24,388 nucleotides of DNA from Thermoplasmata archaeon (GCA_021801305.1 JAJYYD010000071.1:1-24388); one strand, 5' to 3'. Positions 16,250 to 23,021 are shown, numbered from the stretch's first letter. Numbers and translations: made by a program. The notes: generated by a model not told the origin, from the sequence alone.

Positions 16250-17167
16250 TTACAGGTACTTCAGTTCAAAAAGCGTTAGCTTTTCATCAGGAAACTGCAG
16301 TCTGGTACTGTTTGCTACTCGCAAGTGATCGTCAAGATTTGAAACTGGAAGGATCGTGTCAAGAAAAATACTTGAACGTGAAAATTTTTGAGTCCTTGAA
16401 ATAACAGGAATCGGAAATTCGAGTGCAAGCTTTGAGTAAAAATCCAGCATTGGCCACGTTAGGGGTGAGGCGAAGATTCCGTCTTTTCTGGATATTTCAG
16501 AAAGCCCTCTTAGATCAACATCGGTTTGATCCCCTTCCACGTAAAATAATGAGCCTACGCCAGAATTATCCGTCTGGAACCTAGCTTCTCTTTCCCACGT
16601 ATAATTGACCGCATTTCCCAGACTAAGGGTGGTGGGCTCAGAAACTTCGGCGATAAACCGGGTGTAACAGAGCGGTGTTTTCTGACTGATAAAATTAATC
16701 AGCGAAACCAGCCCGTTGCTTTTCGTGATTGACAAATTTTTAAATTCCACGTTATTCTCCGTAAGACTCATAATCGCATCTGAAACTTTTGCAGTTTGAG
16801 AACTGTGAAACCTAAAATTGAAATTTACCATATTGCCCTCAAGGTAGCTGTAATTCAAGACCAGAGATTCCACATCCATAAGGCTTTTCATGATGGGGAT
16901 ACGTGGGACCGCTTCTGTTCCCCTGAGAATTATCCAGACGTCACCCTTTCTCCTGGCACCCATGCCTTCAAGAAACATTCTCATTTCATTCGTAGCTGTT
17001 TCCGATACAGGGATAATATAGTACAATTCAAACATCGCATTCCTGAAAATCCAGTTAGAAAGCGAAAAAATATGGAATTTTTCGGCGAACGATGCAAGAG
17101 GATTCTTTGAGGACATAGAAAAAGATAACTCCATGTTGAGTTTTTTATCTATTTCCTCTGCTATCAT
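16250..17167 (-). CDS. Unknown protein, copy 3 of the three-member family
   Basis: This 305-residue member of the same family starts MIAEEIDKKLNMELSFSM, very like copy 2 (EIDRKLTMQCDFSF). Conserved blocks are LYYIIPVSE near 48, MRMFLEGMGARRKGDVWIILRG near 61-82 (compare ERRMFLEKYQ in copy 1), FNFRFHSSQTAKVSDAIMSL near 115, YTWEREARF near 189, DGIFASPLTWPMLDFYSKLA near 229, and a shortened end. The family is therefore 305-339 residues with conserved order but low identity, so the duplications look old. A TATA element 22-29 bases before the ATG predicts a leaderless transcript. The role is unknown. Confidence 0.83.
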   Translation of the reverse strand: MIAEEIDKKLNMELSFSMSSKNPLASFAEKFHIFSLSNWIFRNAMFELYYIIPVSETATNEMRMFLEGMGARRKGDVWIILRGTEAVPRIPIMKSLMDVESLVLNYSYLEGNMVNFNFRFHSSQTAKVSDAIMSLTENNVEFKNLSITKSNGLVSLINFISQKTPLCYTRFIAEVSEPTTLSLGNAVNYTWEREARFQTDNSGVGSLFYVEGDQTDVDLRGLSEISRKDGIFASPLTWPMLDFYSKLALEFPIPVISRTQKFSRSSIFLDTILPVSNLDDHLRVANSTRLQFPDEKLTLFELKYL

Positions 17168-17188
17168 AATTGCTTTACTTTTAGATTG

Positions 17189-17196
17189 TATATATT
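17189..17196 (-). promoter_or_regulatory. TATA element of unknown-family copy 3
   Basis: Minus-strand AATATATA lies 22-29 bases before the ATG at 17167, the usual leaderless spacing in this window. Confidence 0.55.
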
Positions 17197-17317
17197 TCTT
17201 TCCAAGAGGAAATGCCTGTAAAAGTCAGAGATAAAAATGTGGATCCGATATAAAGCAATTCAAAACGTGCATCCGGCATCCTAAATATTTATCTATAAAA
17301 ATTGATCTGTTAATACA

Positions 17318-17665
17318 ATGGACGTAAATCAGAACGCGACACTGGAGTACTTTAAGGAAAAATTCAAATTGTGGAATTCTGAAAGCGGGAGTCTCAGGAA
17401 ATATATTCCCTTAATAGGCGGGAAGAAAAAAATAATTAAAGAACTGGATAAAGACGCAGAAATACTGAAAACCAGCGTTTGCCCTTACATAAAACAGGCG
17501 GGATATCTGCAGGCAAAATCGACACTGCTGCAGGCTGCTGAAGGTCTCACAGGAAACACGTTAAATTTTCCTGTAGTGGGAGTCATCGATCTGGTTCTTG
17601 GAGCACTGCTTGATGCGTGTGGTTATGTTAAGCGTGGGGACAGCCTGTTGGAGGCAGATCTCTAA
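17318..17665 (+). CDS. Hypothetical 115-residue protein
   Basis: I do not recognise this protein. It has a charged helical N-terminal half (YFKEKFKLWNSESGSLRKYI, then GGKKKIIKELDKDAEILKT) and a hydrophobic segment FPVVGVIDLVLGALLDACGY at about 84-103. That segment is long enough for one membrane helix but contains an Asp, so it may instead pack in a helical bundle. ATATTTAT at 17285-17292 and TATAAAAA at 17295-17302 are candidate promoter elements before the ATG. It stands between unknown-family copy 3 and the integrase and could belong to either the chromosome or the element. Confidence 0.6.
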   Translation: MDVNQNATLEYFKEKFKLWNSESGSLRKYIPLIGGKKKIIKELDKDAEILKTSVCPYIKQAGYLQAKSTLLQAAEGLTGNTLNFPVVGVIDLVLGALLDACGYVKRGDSLLEADL

Positions 17666-17807
17666 CATACTTCCCGCAACGCAGCGCTTGAGTTTTCATT
17701 GGGATAGAATATTTTCTCCGGCATTTCAGTGAGTAAAATTTGTCACCCTGATGAAAATCCAAATAAATAGCCATTTTCCGGATTGCCTGAAATCAGTGGG
17801 GCTGGCC

Positions 17808-17833
17808 GTGTTAACACCCTATACGGTTTAAAC
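17808..17833. promoter_or_regulatory. Two palindromes upstream of the integrase promoter (candidate operators)
   Basis: GTGTTAACAC at 17808-17817 is a perfect 10-bp palindrome. GTTTAAAC at 17826-17833 is a perfect 8-bp palindrome. Both are followed by ACC (TTAACACC, TTAAACACC), so they resemble two copies of one site spaced 17 bp centre to centre. They lie just upstream of the integrase TATA element, a position that suits an activator or repressor. No binding protein is identified. Confidence 0.45.
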
Positions 17834-17837
17834 ACCA

Positions 17838-17845
17838 TTATATAC
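17838..17845 (+). promoter_or_regulatory. TATA element of the integrase gene
   Basis: TTATATAC is centred about 25 bases before the integrase ATG at 17866, so the transcript should begin at or near the start codon. Confidence 0.6.
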
Positions 17846-17865
17846 TTCCACTGCATGATCCATGC

Positions 17866-19194
17866 ATGGCAAAAAGAAAGTTTGACAGGATTGAGATAAC
17901 TCCTGAACTGAAAAGATGGTATAATTCATCCAAAAGGGGATCTGAGATAACTGCCGATGTCAACCTCAGGAGGTTGGAAGCATTCTGTTCAATAGTAAAA
18001 ATTGACCCGCATGGAATGTTGGAGATGCCCGATAAGGAACTTACCGATCTAATCGATGACTTTGTCACTAAAATGGAGAATGACAAATTCACCCCGAACT
18101 ACATATCTTCAATTCTGAAAGGGGTAAAGTCATGGTTGGCATACAATAACAAATCACTGAGCCGTAAGATCAAAGTTTCAGATGCAGGGATACCAAAGAC
18201 CCTGAAGAATGAAACGGTGCCCACACAGGAGGAACTGAAAAGAATATTTCAGGCGGGGGATCCACGTGAAAGGGCATGCTCCATTCTAATGGCACATTCG
18301 GGACTAAGGCCCGAAAGCATTGGGGACTATAAAGGGGATGACGGCCTTACAGTTGGAGATATTCCGGAAATGGAAATTACCAACGGAGAAGTTAAATTTA
18401 CTAAGATACCTGCCATTGTGAATGTAAGGGGCGAGATTTCAAAGACAGGTAAGCCTTATATCACATTCATCGGGGATGAAGGCTGTTCATACCTTAAGGC
18501 ATACTTAGAGGAAAGGCTGAGATCAGGGGAGCAACTGACGAAGGATTCACCCATTATAGTCGCTTCAAAATCAAAGCTTAGAACGGGATTTATCCGTACC
18601 ATCAACATATCTGACATAGTCAGGATGCCCATAAGGAAAGCAGGTCTTTCAATGCGTCCTTACGTTTTAAGGGGGTATTTTGATACTCAGTTGCTCATTG
18701 CAGAATCAAAGATCGGCTTACCCCGTGATTACCGGGTATTTTGGATGGGCCATTCAGGTACCATGGAAGCGAAATATACCACAGACAAAAAGCTTCCAGC
18801 TGACGTATTGGAGGATATGCGGGAGAAATACGCCAAGTCCCTGAAATTCTTACAGACAGAAAGTAAGGGGTTGTCTGATGAAGATAAGCAAAGCTTAGAA
18901 AAGACCCTGACGGCCACTGTCTTACAGAAGATATTCGGGTACAGCAAGGAGGAAGCGGACAAGCTCATGGAACTCAGCGATGATGATTTACAGAAGGAAT
19001 TGCAGAAGAAGTTAGGAAATGCCATGGATCCCGAATCGGTAAGAAAGAAGGCCCTGCAGGACTACAAGGAAGCTTCGAAAAGGAAAAACAGACAGGTCAT
19101 GATCCCTATGGGTTATGTGGACGCTTACTTTGAGCAGGGCTTCGAATTCGTGTCTGCGATAGGTTCAGATAGGGCAATCATGAGGTTGCCTTAA
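17866..19194 (+). CDS. Tyrosine recombinase (archaeal integrase)
   Basis: This 442-residue protein has an N-terminal SAM-like DNA-binding domain at about 10-100 and a catalytic domain with R148 (HSGLRPES), a hairpin lysine near K193/K196 (SKTGKP), R269 in YVLRGYFDTQLL, H296 in WMGHSG and nucleophile Y304 in AKYTTDK. The usual H-x2-R is Y266-x2-R269 here; substitutions at this His are known in archaeal integrases. An acidic-basic helical tail of ~135 residues follows the nucleophile. It should cut and join DNA for integration and excision of the element. The reading frame is intact. It is convergent with the next gene (7 bases apart). Its target site was not found. Confidence 0.9.
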   Translation: MAKRKFDRIEITPELKRWYNSSKRGSEITADVNLRRLEAFCSIVKIDPHGMLEMPDKELTDLIDDFVTKMENDKFTPNYISSILKGVKSWLAYNNKSLSRKIKVSDAGIPKTLKNETVPTQEELKRIFQAGDPRERACSILMAHSGLRPESIGDYKGDDGLTVGDIPEMEITNGEVKFTKIPAIVNVRGEISKTGKPYITFIGDEGCSYLKAYLEERLRSGEQLTKDSPIIVASKSKLRTGFIRTINISDIVRMPIRKAGLSMRPYVLRGYFDTQLLIAESKIGLPRDYRVFWMGHSGTMEAKYTTDKKLPADVLEDMREKYAKSLKFLQTESKGLSDEDKQSLEKTLTATVLQKIFGYSKEEADKLMELSDDDLQKELQKKLGNAMDPESVRKKALQDYKEASKRKNRQVMIPMGYVDAYFEQGFEFVSAIGSDRAIMRLP

Positions 19195-19201
19195 AATAAT
19201 T

Positions 19202-19690
19202 CTACTCTTTCTTCTCTTTCTTCAGTGGCTCCACATAATGAGGTACAAATTTAAGCGGAACCCATACCTTATCTCTGCCAACAAATATCTCAGGTCCCTT
19301 TAAACTTATTTTTGCATCGGGATACGTTTTCTGAACTTCTCTTATCTGAACATCATATCTTTTTGCGTAGTCCATGGATCTTTTGACATGTTTCAAAACT
19401 TCCAGAAAATTCTGCAGACTTTCCTTAAGGCGGGAATCGAACCCTTCCCCTGCACTGTACCAGGTTATACCATTCCCATCAGGTTCCATATGGATTGGCC
19501 ATCCCTCCTTCTGTAGTTGTTTCAAAGCCCTTTCAATGCCCCTGTATTTGTCTTTCCCTGTTGGCATTTCCCGCATATTGCACAGTGTACGGTAAAGGAT
19601 GTCTAAGTCTAGATTATAGCCCTTCCAGAAAAGATAAAGGATATTGTTCTTAATGGGTTCCTTTGAATCAGGAGAGGGGAAACTTAACAC
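19202..19690 (-). CDS. Hypothetical protein encoded next to the integrase
   Basis: This 162-residue protein is not recognised. Residues ~14-75 are consistent with a winged-helix-like fold: helices around NNILYLFWKG, LDILYRTLCNMRE and RGIERALKQLQKEGW, then short strands IHMEPDGNGITWYSAGE. A longer helix around 85-110 (RLKESLQNFLEVLKHVKRSM) could be a dimer arm, and the end is very basic-acidic (PLKKEKKE). A DNA-binding role is therefore possible but unproven. The start is GTG at 19690, supported by a TATA element (TATTTAA on the minus strand, 19714-19720) about 27 bases before it. A 14-bp palindrome overlaps that promoter. Confidence 0.7.
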   Translation of the reverse strand: MLSFPSPDSKEPIKNNILYLFWKGYNLDLDILYRTLCNMREMPTGKDKYRGIERALKQLQKEGWPIHMEPDGNGITWYSAGEGFDSRLKESLQNFLEVLKHVKRSMDYAKRYDVQIREVQKTYPDAKISLKGPEIFVGRDKVWVPLKFVPHYVEPLKKEKKE

Positions 19691-19702
19691 GATGCAACAG
19701 TC

Positions 19703-19716
19703 TAAGTAATTACTTA
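19703..19716. promoter_or_regulatory. Perfect 14-bp palindrome overlapping a promoter (candidate operator)
   Basis: TAAGTAATTACTTA is identical on both strands. It starts 13 bases from the GTG at 19690 and reaches into the TATA element of that minus-strand gene. A dimeric repressor bound here would block TBP/TFB or polymerase. It lies in the 103-base divergent gap between the unknown gene and the AbrB-like operon, so it could serve both. Confidence 0.55.
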
Positions 19717-19793
19717 AATATTTTCATTTTAATAAAGGTCGCCACGTTTCTGACCTCTAATACTATTGGTAGTTCTGAAGATTTACATGGTTC

Positions 19794-19955
19794 ATGACAA
19801 GAAAAAACGGAAAGCATCCCGTGTTACTGAAAACTTCCATGTACGTGCCAATCCCCTTTTATCTGAAAGAGGAACAGGGAATCACAGAGAAAAGCAAAGT
19901 TGAATATGAAAGGGTCGAAAACGGACTGATAATAAGGGTTGGTGGTCACCAGTGA
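19794..19955 (+). CDS. AbrB/MazE-like small DNA-binding protein
   Basis: This 53-residue protein (MTRKNGKHPVLLKTSMYV then PIPFYLKEEQGI) fits the swapped-hairpin AbrB pattern: a strand ending in IP, an acidic helix LKEEQGI, then SKVEYERVENGLIIRV as the second hairpin. Proteins of this size act as dimeric transcription regulators or as antitoxins. No toxin-like partner is recognised next to it, so autoregulation of the element's operon is the simpler guess. Its TGA overlaps the GTG of the next gene. An ATG at 19787 in another frame would give a 39-residue basic peptide with no family likeness. CTAATACT near 19757 is a weak TATA candidate. Confidence 0.62.
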   Translation: MTRKNGKHPVLLKTSMYVPIPFYLKEEQGITEKSKVEYERVENGLIIRVGGHQ

Positions 19956-20125
19956 TAAACCTGAAGCCCCTTCAGGATGACGCTTCAAAATACGGTGAAC
20001 CCCTGAAATCGGTTATTGAAATGCAAAAAGATTCAATGCCAGAGAAGGACTTCATAGATTTTTTCATTGGTCTTAGGAAAAAAGCCAGGGAATTAGACGC
20101 ACAGAAAAAGGAGGTTCAGAAATGA
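19952..20125 (+). CDS. Small hypothetical protein of the element operon
   Basis: A 57-residue charged, probably helical protein (MINLKPLQDDASKYGEPLKS at the start, KKARELDAQKKEVQK at the end). GTG start and TGA stop both sit in four-base overlaps: GTGA with the AbrB-like gene before it and ATGA with the Sm-like gene after it. That placement is the main evidence that it is translated. No family is recognised. It might be an accessory to either neighbour. Confidence 0.6.
   Translation: MINLKPLQDDASKYGEPLKSVIEMQKDSMPEKDFIDFFIGLRKKARELDAQKKEVQK
20108..20115 (+). promoter_or_regulatory. Strong Shine-Dalgarno site of the Sm-like gene
   Basis: AAGGAGGT ends six bases before the ATG at 20122 and is a near-perfect match to the 16S rRNA 3' end complement. 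It fixes the start of the Sm-like protein and suggests that it is strongly translated relative to its operon mates. Confidence 0.65.
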
Positions 20126-20436
20126 AAGAAGGTGGGAGGTTTGAACCTCCGGAACACGTAAAAGGCATGTCATCTAATTCACCAGGAGTATTTAAAGGTG
20201 ACCAAAAGCCCAAAAGGTATGGAGAGGACGCCCTAAACAAATCGCTTTTAGGAAAGAAAATTAGACTGTCATTAGTCAATTCCCAGACCATCGAAGGAAC
20301 CCTTAGCAATTTGGGTATGTACGATTTATCCCTTTCTACAAAGGTTCAGGAGAAATTTGGGGCTTTGATCAGGGATTCAGAAAAGGTTATCATCGTAATG
20401 AAGGCCGCCATCGTGACTGCGGAAGTGATTTTATGA
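20122..20436 (+). CDS. Sm-like (LSm/Hfq-fold) RNA-binding protein
   Basis: The 104-residue protein has a flexible ~35-residue N-terminal part (GGRFEPPEHVKGMSSNSP) and then an Sm-like barrel. LLGKKIRLSLVNSQTIEGTL, NLGMYDLSL and an Sm2-like end (VIIVMKAAIVTAEVIL) match the strand pattern in which a conserved G ends strand 2 and a D/N-rich turn follows. Chromosomal archaeal Sm proteins are usually 75-90 residues and form ring oligomers on U-rich RNA. This copy is encoded on the element, with overlapping stop/start to the genes on both sides. A role in controlling element mRNAs or plasmid copy number is an inference. The assignment is by pattern, without a search. Confidence 0.72.
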   Translation: MKEGGRFEPPEHVKGMSSNSPGVFKGDQKPKRYGEDALNKSLLGKKIRLSLVNSQTIEGTLSNLGMYDLSLSTKVQEKFGALIRDSEKVIIVMKAAIVTAEVIL

Positions 20437-21236
20437 AACCTGTCTGCCCATGGTGCAGGAAAAAAGCCGTTGTGTTTTACACACGGATAAACGGGTCATT
20501 CCAGGGATCAGGTTATTATTGCCCAAACTGTGGGAAAATTGTTGATCCTGTTGTAAGGAAACCTCCGGTTGTATTCAGGATGCAGGTTGAAGAATTTCTG
20601 AACCAGCACAATAAGAAGTATAGCGTCATCCTTACAGACCCGCCTTACCACTACAATAAGCCGTCAATACCCCATAACAGGATGCCAGAACAACATTATA
20701 CCACAATGACAACCGATGATATCTGTAACCTTCCTATTTCCAACATAGCAAATGACCGATCCGCTTTATTCATGTGGTCCCCCAGTTCAAAACTTACCGA
20801 TGCCTTCAGAATTGCTAAGGCGTGGGGCTTTGACGATCAGCATTCCACTGAGATTATTTGGATGAAGACTGCACAGAATGGGCAGGTTCGTATGGGGTTG
20901 GGCAAGAACGTAAGGAATACACATGAACACTTATTGATGTTCAAAAAAGGGGATTTCCCGATGCCTAAGATAGCATTCCCCAATGCATTCTTTGCTTTGC
21001 AGACAGACAACAGCAGGAAGCCCCAAAGGGCCTACGAAATCATGGAAAATATGTATCCAGACGCATCCCGCATTGAAATCTTTGCCCGTTATGTTCATCC
21101 AGGTTGGGTTGGGGTTGGCAATCAAGCTGAACCCCTACCTGAAAATGTATACATTCCAAAAGGAAAAATGTATACAAATTCCCAAAAGAAAAGTATACAA
21201 AATTCAGACAGTCAATTCGAAATTGGGGTGGTCTGA
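20433..21236 (+). CDS. MT-A70-type DNA N6-adenine methyltransferase with N-terminal zinc ribbon
   Basis: This 267-residue enzyme begins with a zinc ribbon, C5-x2-C8 and C30-x2-C33 (CPWC, CPNC). The catalytic motif D69-P-P-Y72 is in VILTDPPYHYN. Then come HYTTMTTDDI, ALFMWSP, AWGFDDQHSTEIIWMKT and NVRNTHEHLLMFKKG, the conserved order of MT-A70/Ime4-like phage methyltransferases. It should transfer a methyl group from SAM to adenine N6 in DNA (less likely RNA). No restriction endonuclease lies nearby, so it looks like an orphan protective or regulatory enzyme of the element. Its start overlaps the Sm-like stop by four bases. The C-terminal ~30 residues are polar and probably disordered. Confidence 0.88.
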   Translation: MKPVCPWCRKKAVVFYTRINGSFQGSGYYCPNCGKIVDPVVRKPPVVFRMQVEEFLNQHNKKYSVILTDPPYHYNKPSIPHNRMPEQHYTTMTTDDICNLPISNIANDRSALFMWSPSSKLTDAFRIAKAWGFDDQHSTEIIWMKTAQNGQVRMGLGKNVRNTHEHLLMFKKGDFPMPKIAFPNAFFALQTDNSRKPQRAYEIMENMYPDASRIEIFARYVHPGWVGVGNQAEPLPENVYIPKGKMYTNSQKKSIQNSDSQFEIGVV

Positions 21237-21237
21237 A

Positions 21238-22806
21238 ATGGCAAACAGGAAAAAGAACATCGAATTCAATGAAGAAGACGACAAAGAATCAGCATCGGAA
21301 AGAAGGGCACGGATCATTGATGTAATTGAAAGAAGCCATACCTTCCTTACTTTAAGGAATACAGAGGAATTACTCTATTTTGATCCCCACGATGGACAAT
21401 GGCATGAAGGAACTACCTTCCTGAATGAATTCGTCCGTAAGGAAGCAGGGTCTGATTACACAACCAACCTTTTCAGGGAAATAAAGGCCGCTGTGATGGT
21501 GGACACTTACATCGATCCGGATAAGTTCAAAAGTCCAGCAGAGTGGATAAACCTGAAAAACGGGGCTTTAAACGTACTTAAGACTGAATTCATCAGAAGG
21601 GATCCAGAACCTGATTTTACAAAGATGGAGGATGAAGTCAGACAGCTAAAAGCGGAAATGCAGAAGAAACTGAAAGGAGTAAAGGACACACCGGGAACTG
21701 AGGAATCTGACAGAGTGAAGGAAAGCATCCGGAAGGATTACAATTCACGGATCGGAACAAATATGGCAGAGATAACAAAGAAAGAACAGGAATGGAGAAA
21801 GACCCAGAAGGAGAAATTCGCCAAGTTCTATTTCACATCAACACTTCCAGTCAGTTTTGATCCATCGGCAACATGCCCCAGAATTGACGCATTCTTCAGG
21901 AAGTTGGAAATTGGCGATGAAATGATACTGAAGATTCATGAACTGTTCGGTTACTGTCTGTATAAGTCCTACCCTTTCAAGAAGATGTTTATATTCGAAG
22001 GGCCCAATGACACGGGTAAGGGTGCGGTTGCAAGCCTTTTAGAAGCACTGTTAGGCGAGAATAACTACTCCGCTCTTTCATTGGATGCCATACAGGATGA
22101 CAAATATGAGAAGAAGAAACTGAAGGGGATGTACGCCAACATATCAGGGGAATTGGCATCAAAATTTATCAAGGATACATCACTGATTAAGGAGCTGTTG
22201 GGTTCTGATTCCATAAGCGTAAGGGAGATGTACAGTCAGAAAAACGTCAAATTCAGGAACCATGCGAAGCTGATCTTTTTGGCCAATCAGATACCAGCCA
22301 CTTATGACACGGATGAAGCATTCTACCCTAAGGTCGAAATGTTCGAATTCAGGAAGCAGTTCCCAGAAGGCAGCCCGGATAGGATCGAACATGACGATCT
22401 GATGGCGGAATTAGCCACAGATCAGGAGTTATCAGGCCTACTGAACAAGGTTGTAAAAGCATTCCAGGGACTTAAGAAACGTGGTAAATTCACCGCAAAT
22501 AGATCTGCAGAAAAGAACAAAGAAATATACCTGATCAGGTCGAATCCATTTAAATACTACTTTGAAGAAGCTTTAGAATTCGGTGAGGGGGAGAAACTGA
22601 TCAAGTCTGAAGCTTACGCCAATTTTGTCTTTTTCTGCCAGCAGTATAATGTTCCTTTTATTTCCGATAGTACATTTTACACACAGTTGAAGCATTACCT
22701 AAATGAAAGGGGGATAGTACAGAAAAGAGATGATGGGGGAAAAGGGCAGAGATACTATCCGGGAGTCAGTGTGAAGAAGTTTTGGGGAGGTATGGATAGC
22801 TCCTAA
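21238..22806 (+). CDS. SF3 helicase, D5/P4-type replication ATPase
   Basis: This 522-residue protein starts at the ATG at 21238, one base after the methyltransferase stop and preceded by GGGGTGGT. The open frame extends upstream to 20983, but that part lies inside the methyltransferase. An N-terminal ~220 residues resembles a D5_N-like region with a charged coil at about 125-195. The helicase core has Walker A G255-PNDT-G260-K261-G262, a Walker B-like SGE305 and sensor N350 in LIFLANQIP. The C-terminal end is winged-helix-like (about 430-520). It should be the hexameric replicative helicase of the element. The usual archaeo-eukaryotic primase domain is absent from this protein. Confidence 0.88.
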   Translation: MANRKKNIEFNEEDDKESASERRARIIDVIERSHTFLTLRNTEELLYFDPHDGQWHEGTTFLNEFVRKEAGSDYTTNLFREIKAAVMVDTYIDPDKFKSPAEWINLKNGALNVLKTEFIRRDPEPDFTKMEDEVRQLKAEMQKKLKGVKDTPGTEESDRVKESIRKDYNSRIGTNMAEITKKEQEWRKTQKEKFAKFYFTSTLPVSFDPSATCPRIDAFFRKLEIGDEMILKIHELFGYCLYKSYPFKKMFIFEGPNDTGKGAVASLLEALLGENNYSALSLDAIQDDKYEKKKLKGMYANISGELASKFIKDTSLIKELLGSDSISVREMYSQKNVKFRNHAKLIFLANQIPATYDTDEAFYPKVEMFEFRKQFPEGSPDRIEHDDLMAELATDQELSGLLNKVVKAFQGLKKRGKFTANRSAEKNKEIYLIRSNPFKYYFEEALEFGEGEKLIKSEAYANFVFFCQQYNVPFISDSTFYTQLKHYLNERGIVQKRDDGGKGQRYYPGVSVKKFWGGMDSS

Positions 22807-22818
22807 TCTGATCCATGA

Positions 22819-22932
22819 CATCCAGGCCATCCACCCTTTTTTTTTACTTTTTGGATGTTTAAAAAATAAGATAAAAGAATAAGAGTATACGCAAATAGAT
22901 ATTTGAAAAAGGGTGGATGTGTTGGATGGATG
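22819..22932. repeat. AT-rich segment between inverted repeats with clustered GGATG motifs; candidate origin
   Basis: CATCCACCCTTTTT (22828-22841) and AAAAAGGGTGGATG (22906-22919) are perfect 14-bp inverted copies. They enclose 64 bases that are almost all A/T. GGATG or its complement CATCC occurs at 22819, 22828, 22853, 22915, 22924 and 22928. Repeats around an AT-rich core beside a replicative helicase gene are the usual form of a plasmid or virus origin. It could instead be a terminator/promoter pair with fortuitous repeats. Confidence 0.5.
22837..22845 (+). terminator. T-run downstream of the helicase operon
   Basis: Nine consecutive T begin 31 bases after the helicase stop. This is a typical archaeal U-tract terminator for the operon that starts at the AbrB-like gene. 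The same T-run forms part of the left arm of an inverted repeat. Confidence 0.55.
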
Positions 22933-22992
22933 AAGAAGTCTGAGGCCTTATTTTGTTCTGTGTGGGATGCCACTGTCCAATGCACAATAACA

Positions 22993-23000
22993 CATAAATA
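22993..23000 (+). promoter_or_regulatory. TATA element of the zinc-binding protein gene
   Basis: CATAAATA is centred about 26 bases before the ATG at 23022, which supports that ATG rather than the in-frame GTG at 23016 as the start. Confidence 0.5.
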
Positions 23001-23021
23001 GAAATCGTGTGTTAAGTGAGT

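Noticed and set aside
19428..19448. T-arm-like motif (minus strand GGGTTCGATTCCC) suggesting a tRNA fragment or attachment site
   Set aside because: It lies in frame inside the 162-residue gene, only three T-stem pairs form next to the loop, and no acceptor or anticodon parts are nearby. Probably chance.
20983..21237. Upstream extension of the helicase frame (85 extra codons)
   Set aside because: It lies inside the methyltransferase gene in another frame and has no family likeness. The ATG at 21238 follows the methyltransferase stop directly with a ribosome site.
22803..22985. 60-codon minus-strand frame across the candidate origin
   Set aside because: It consists of the translated repeats and AT-rich core (F/L/K-rich) with no ribosome site. 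The repeat explanation is better.
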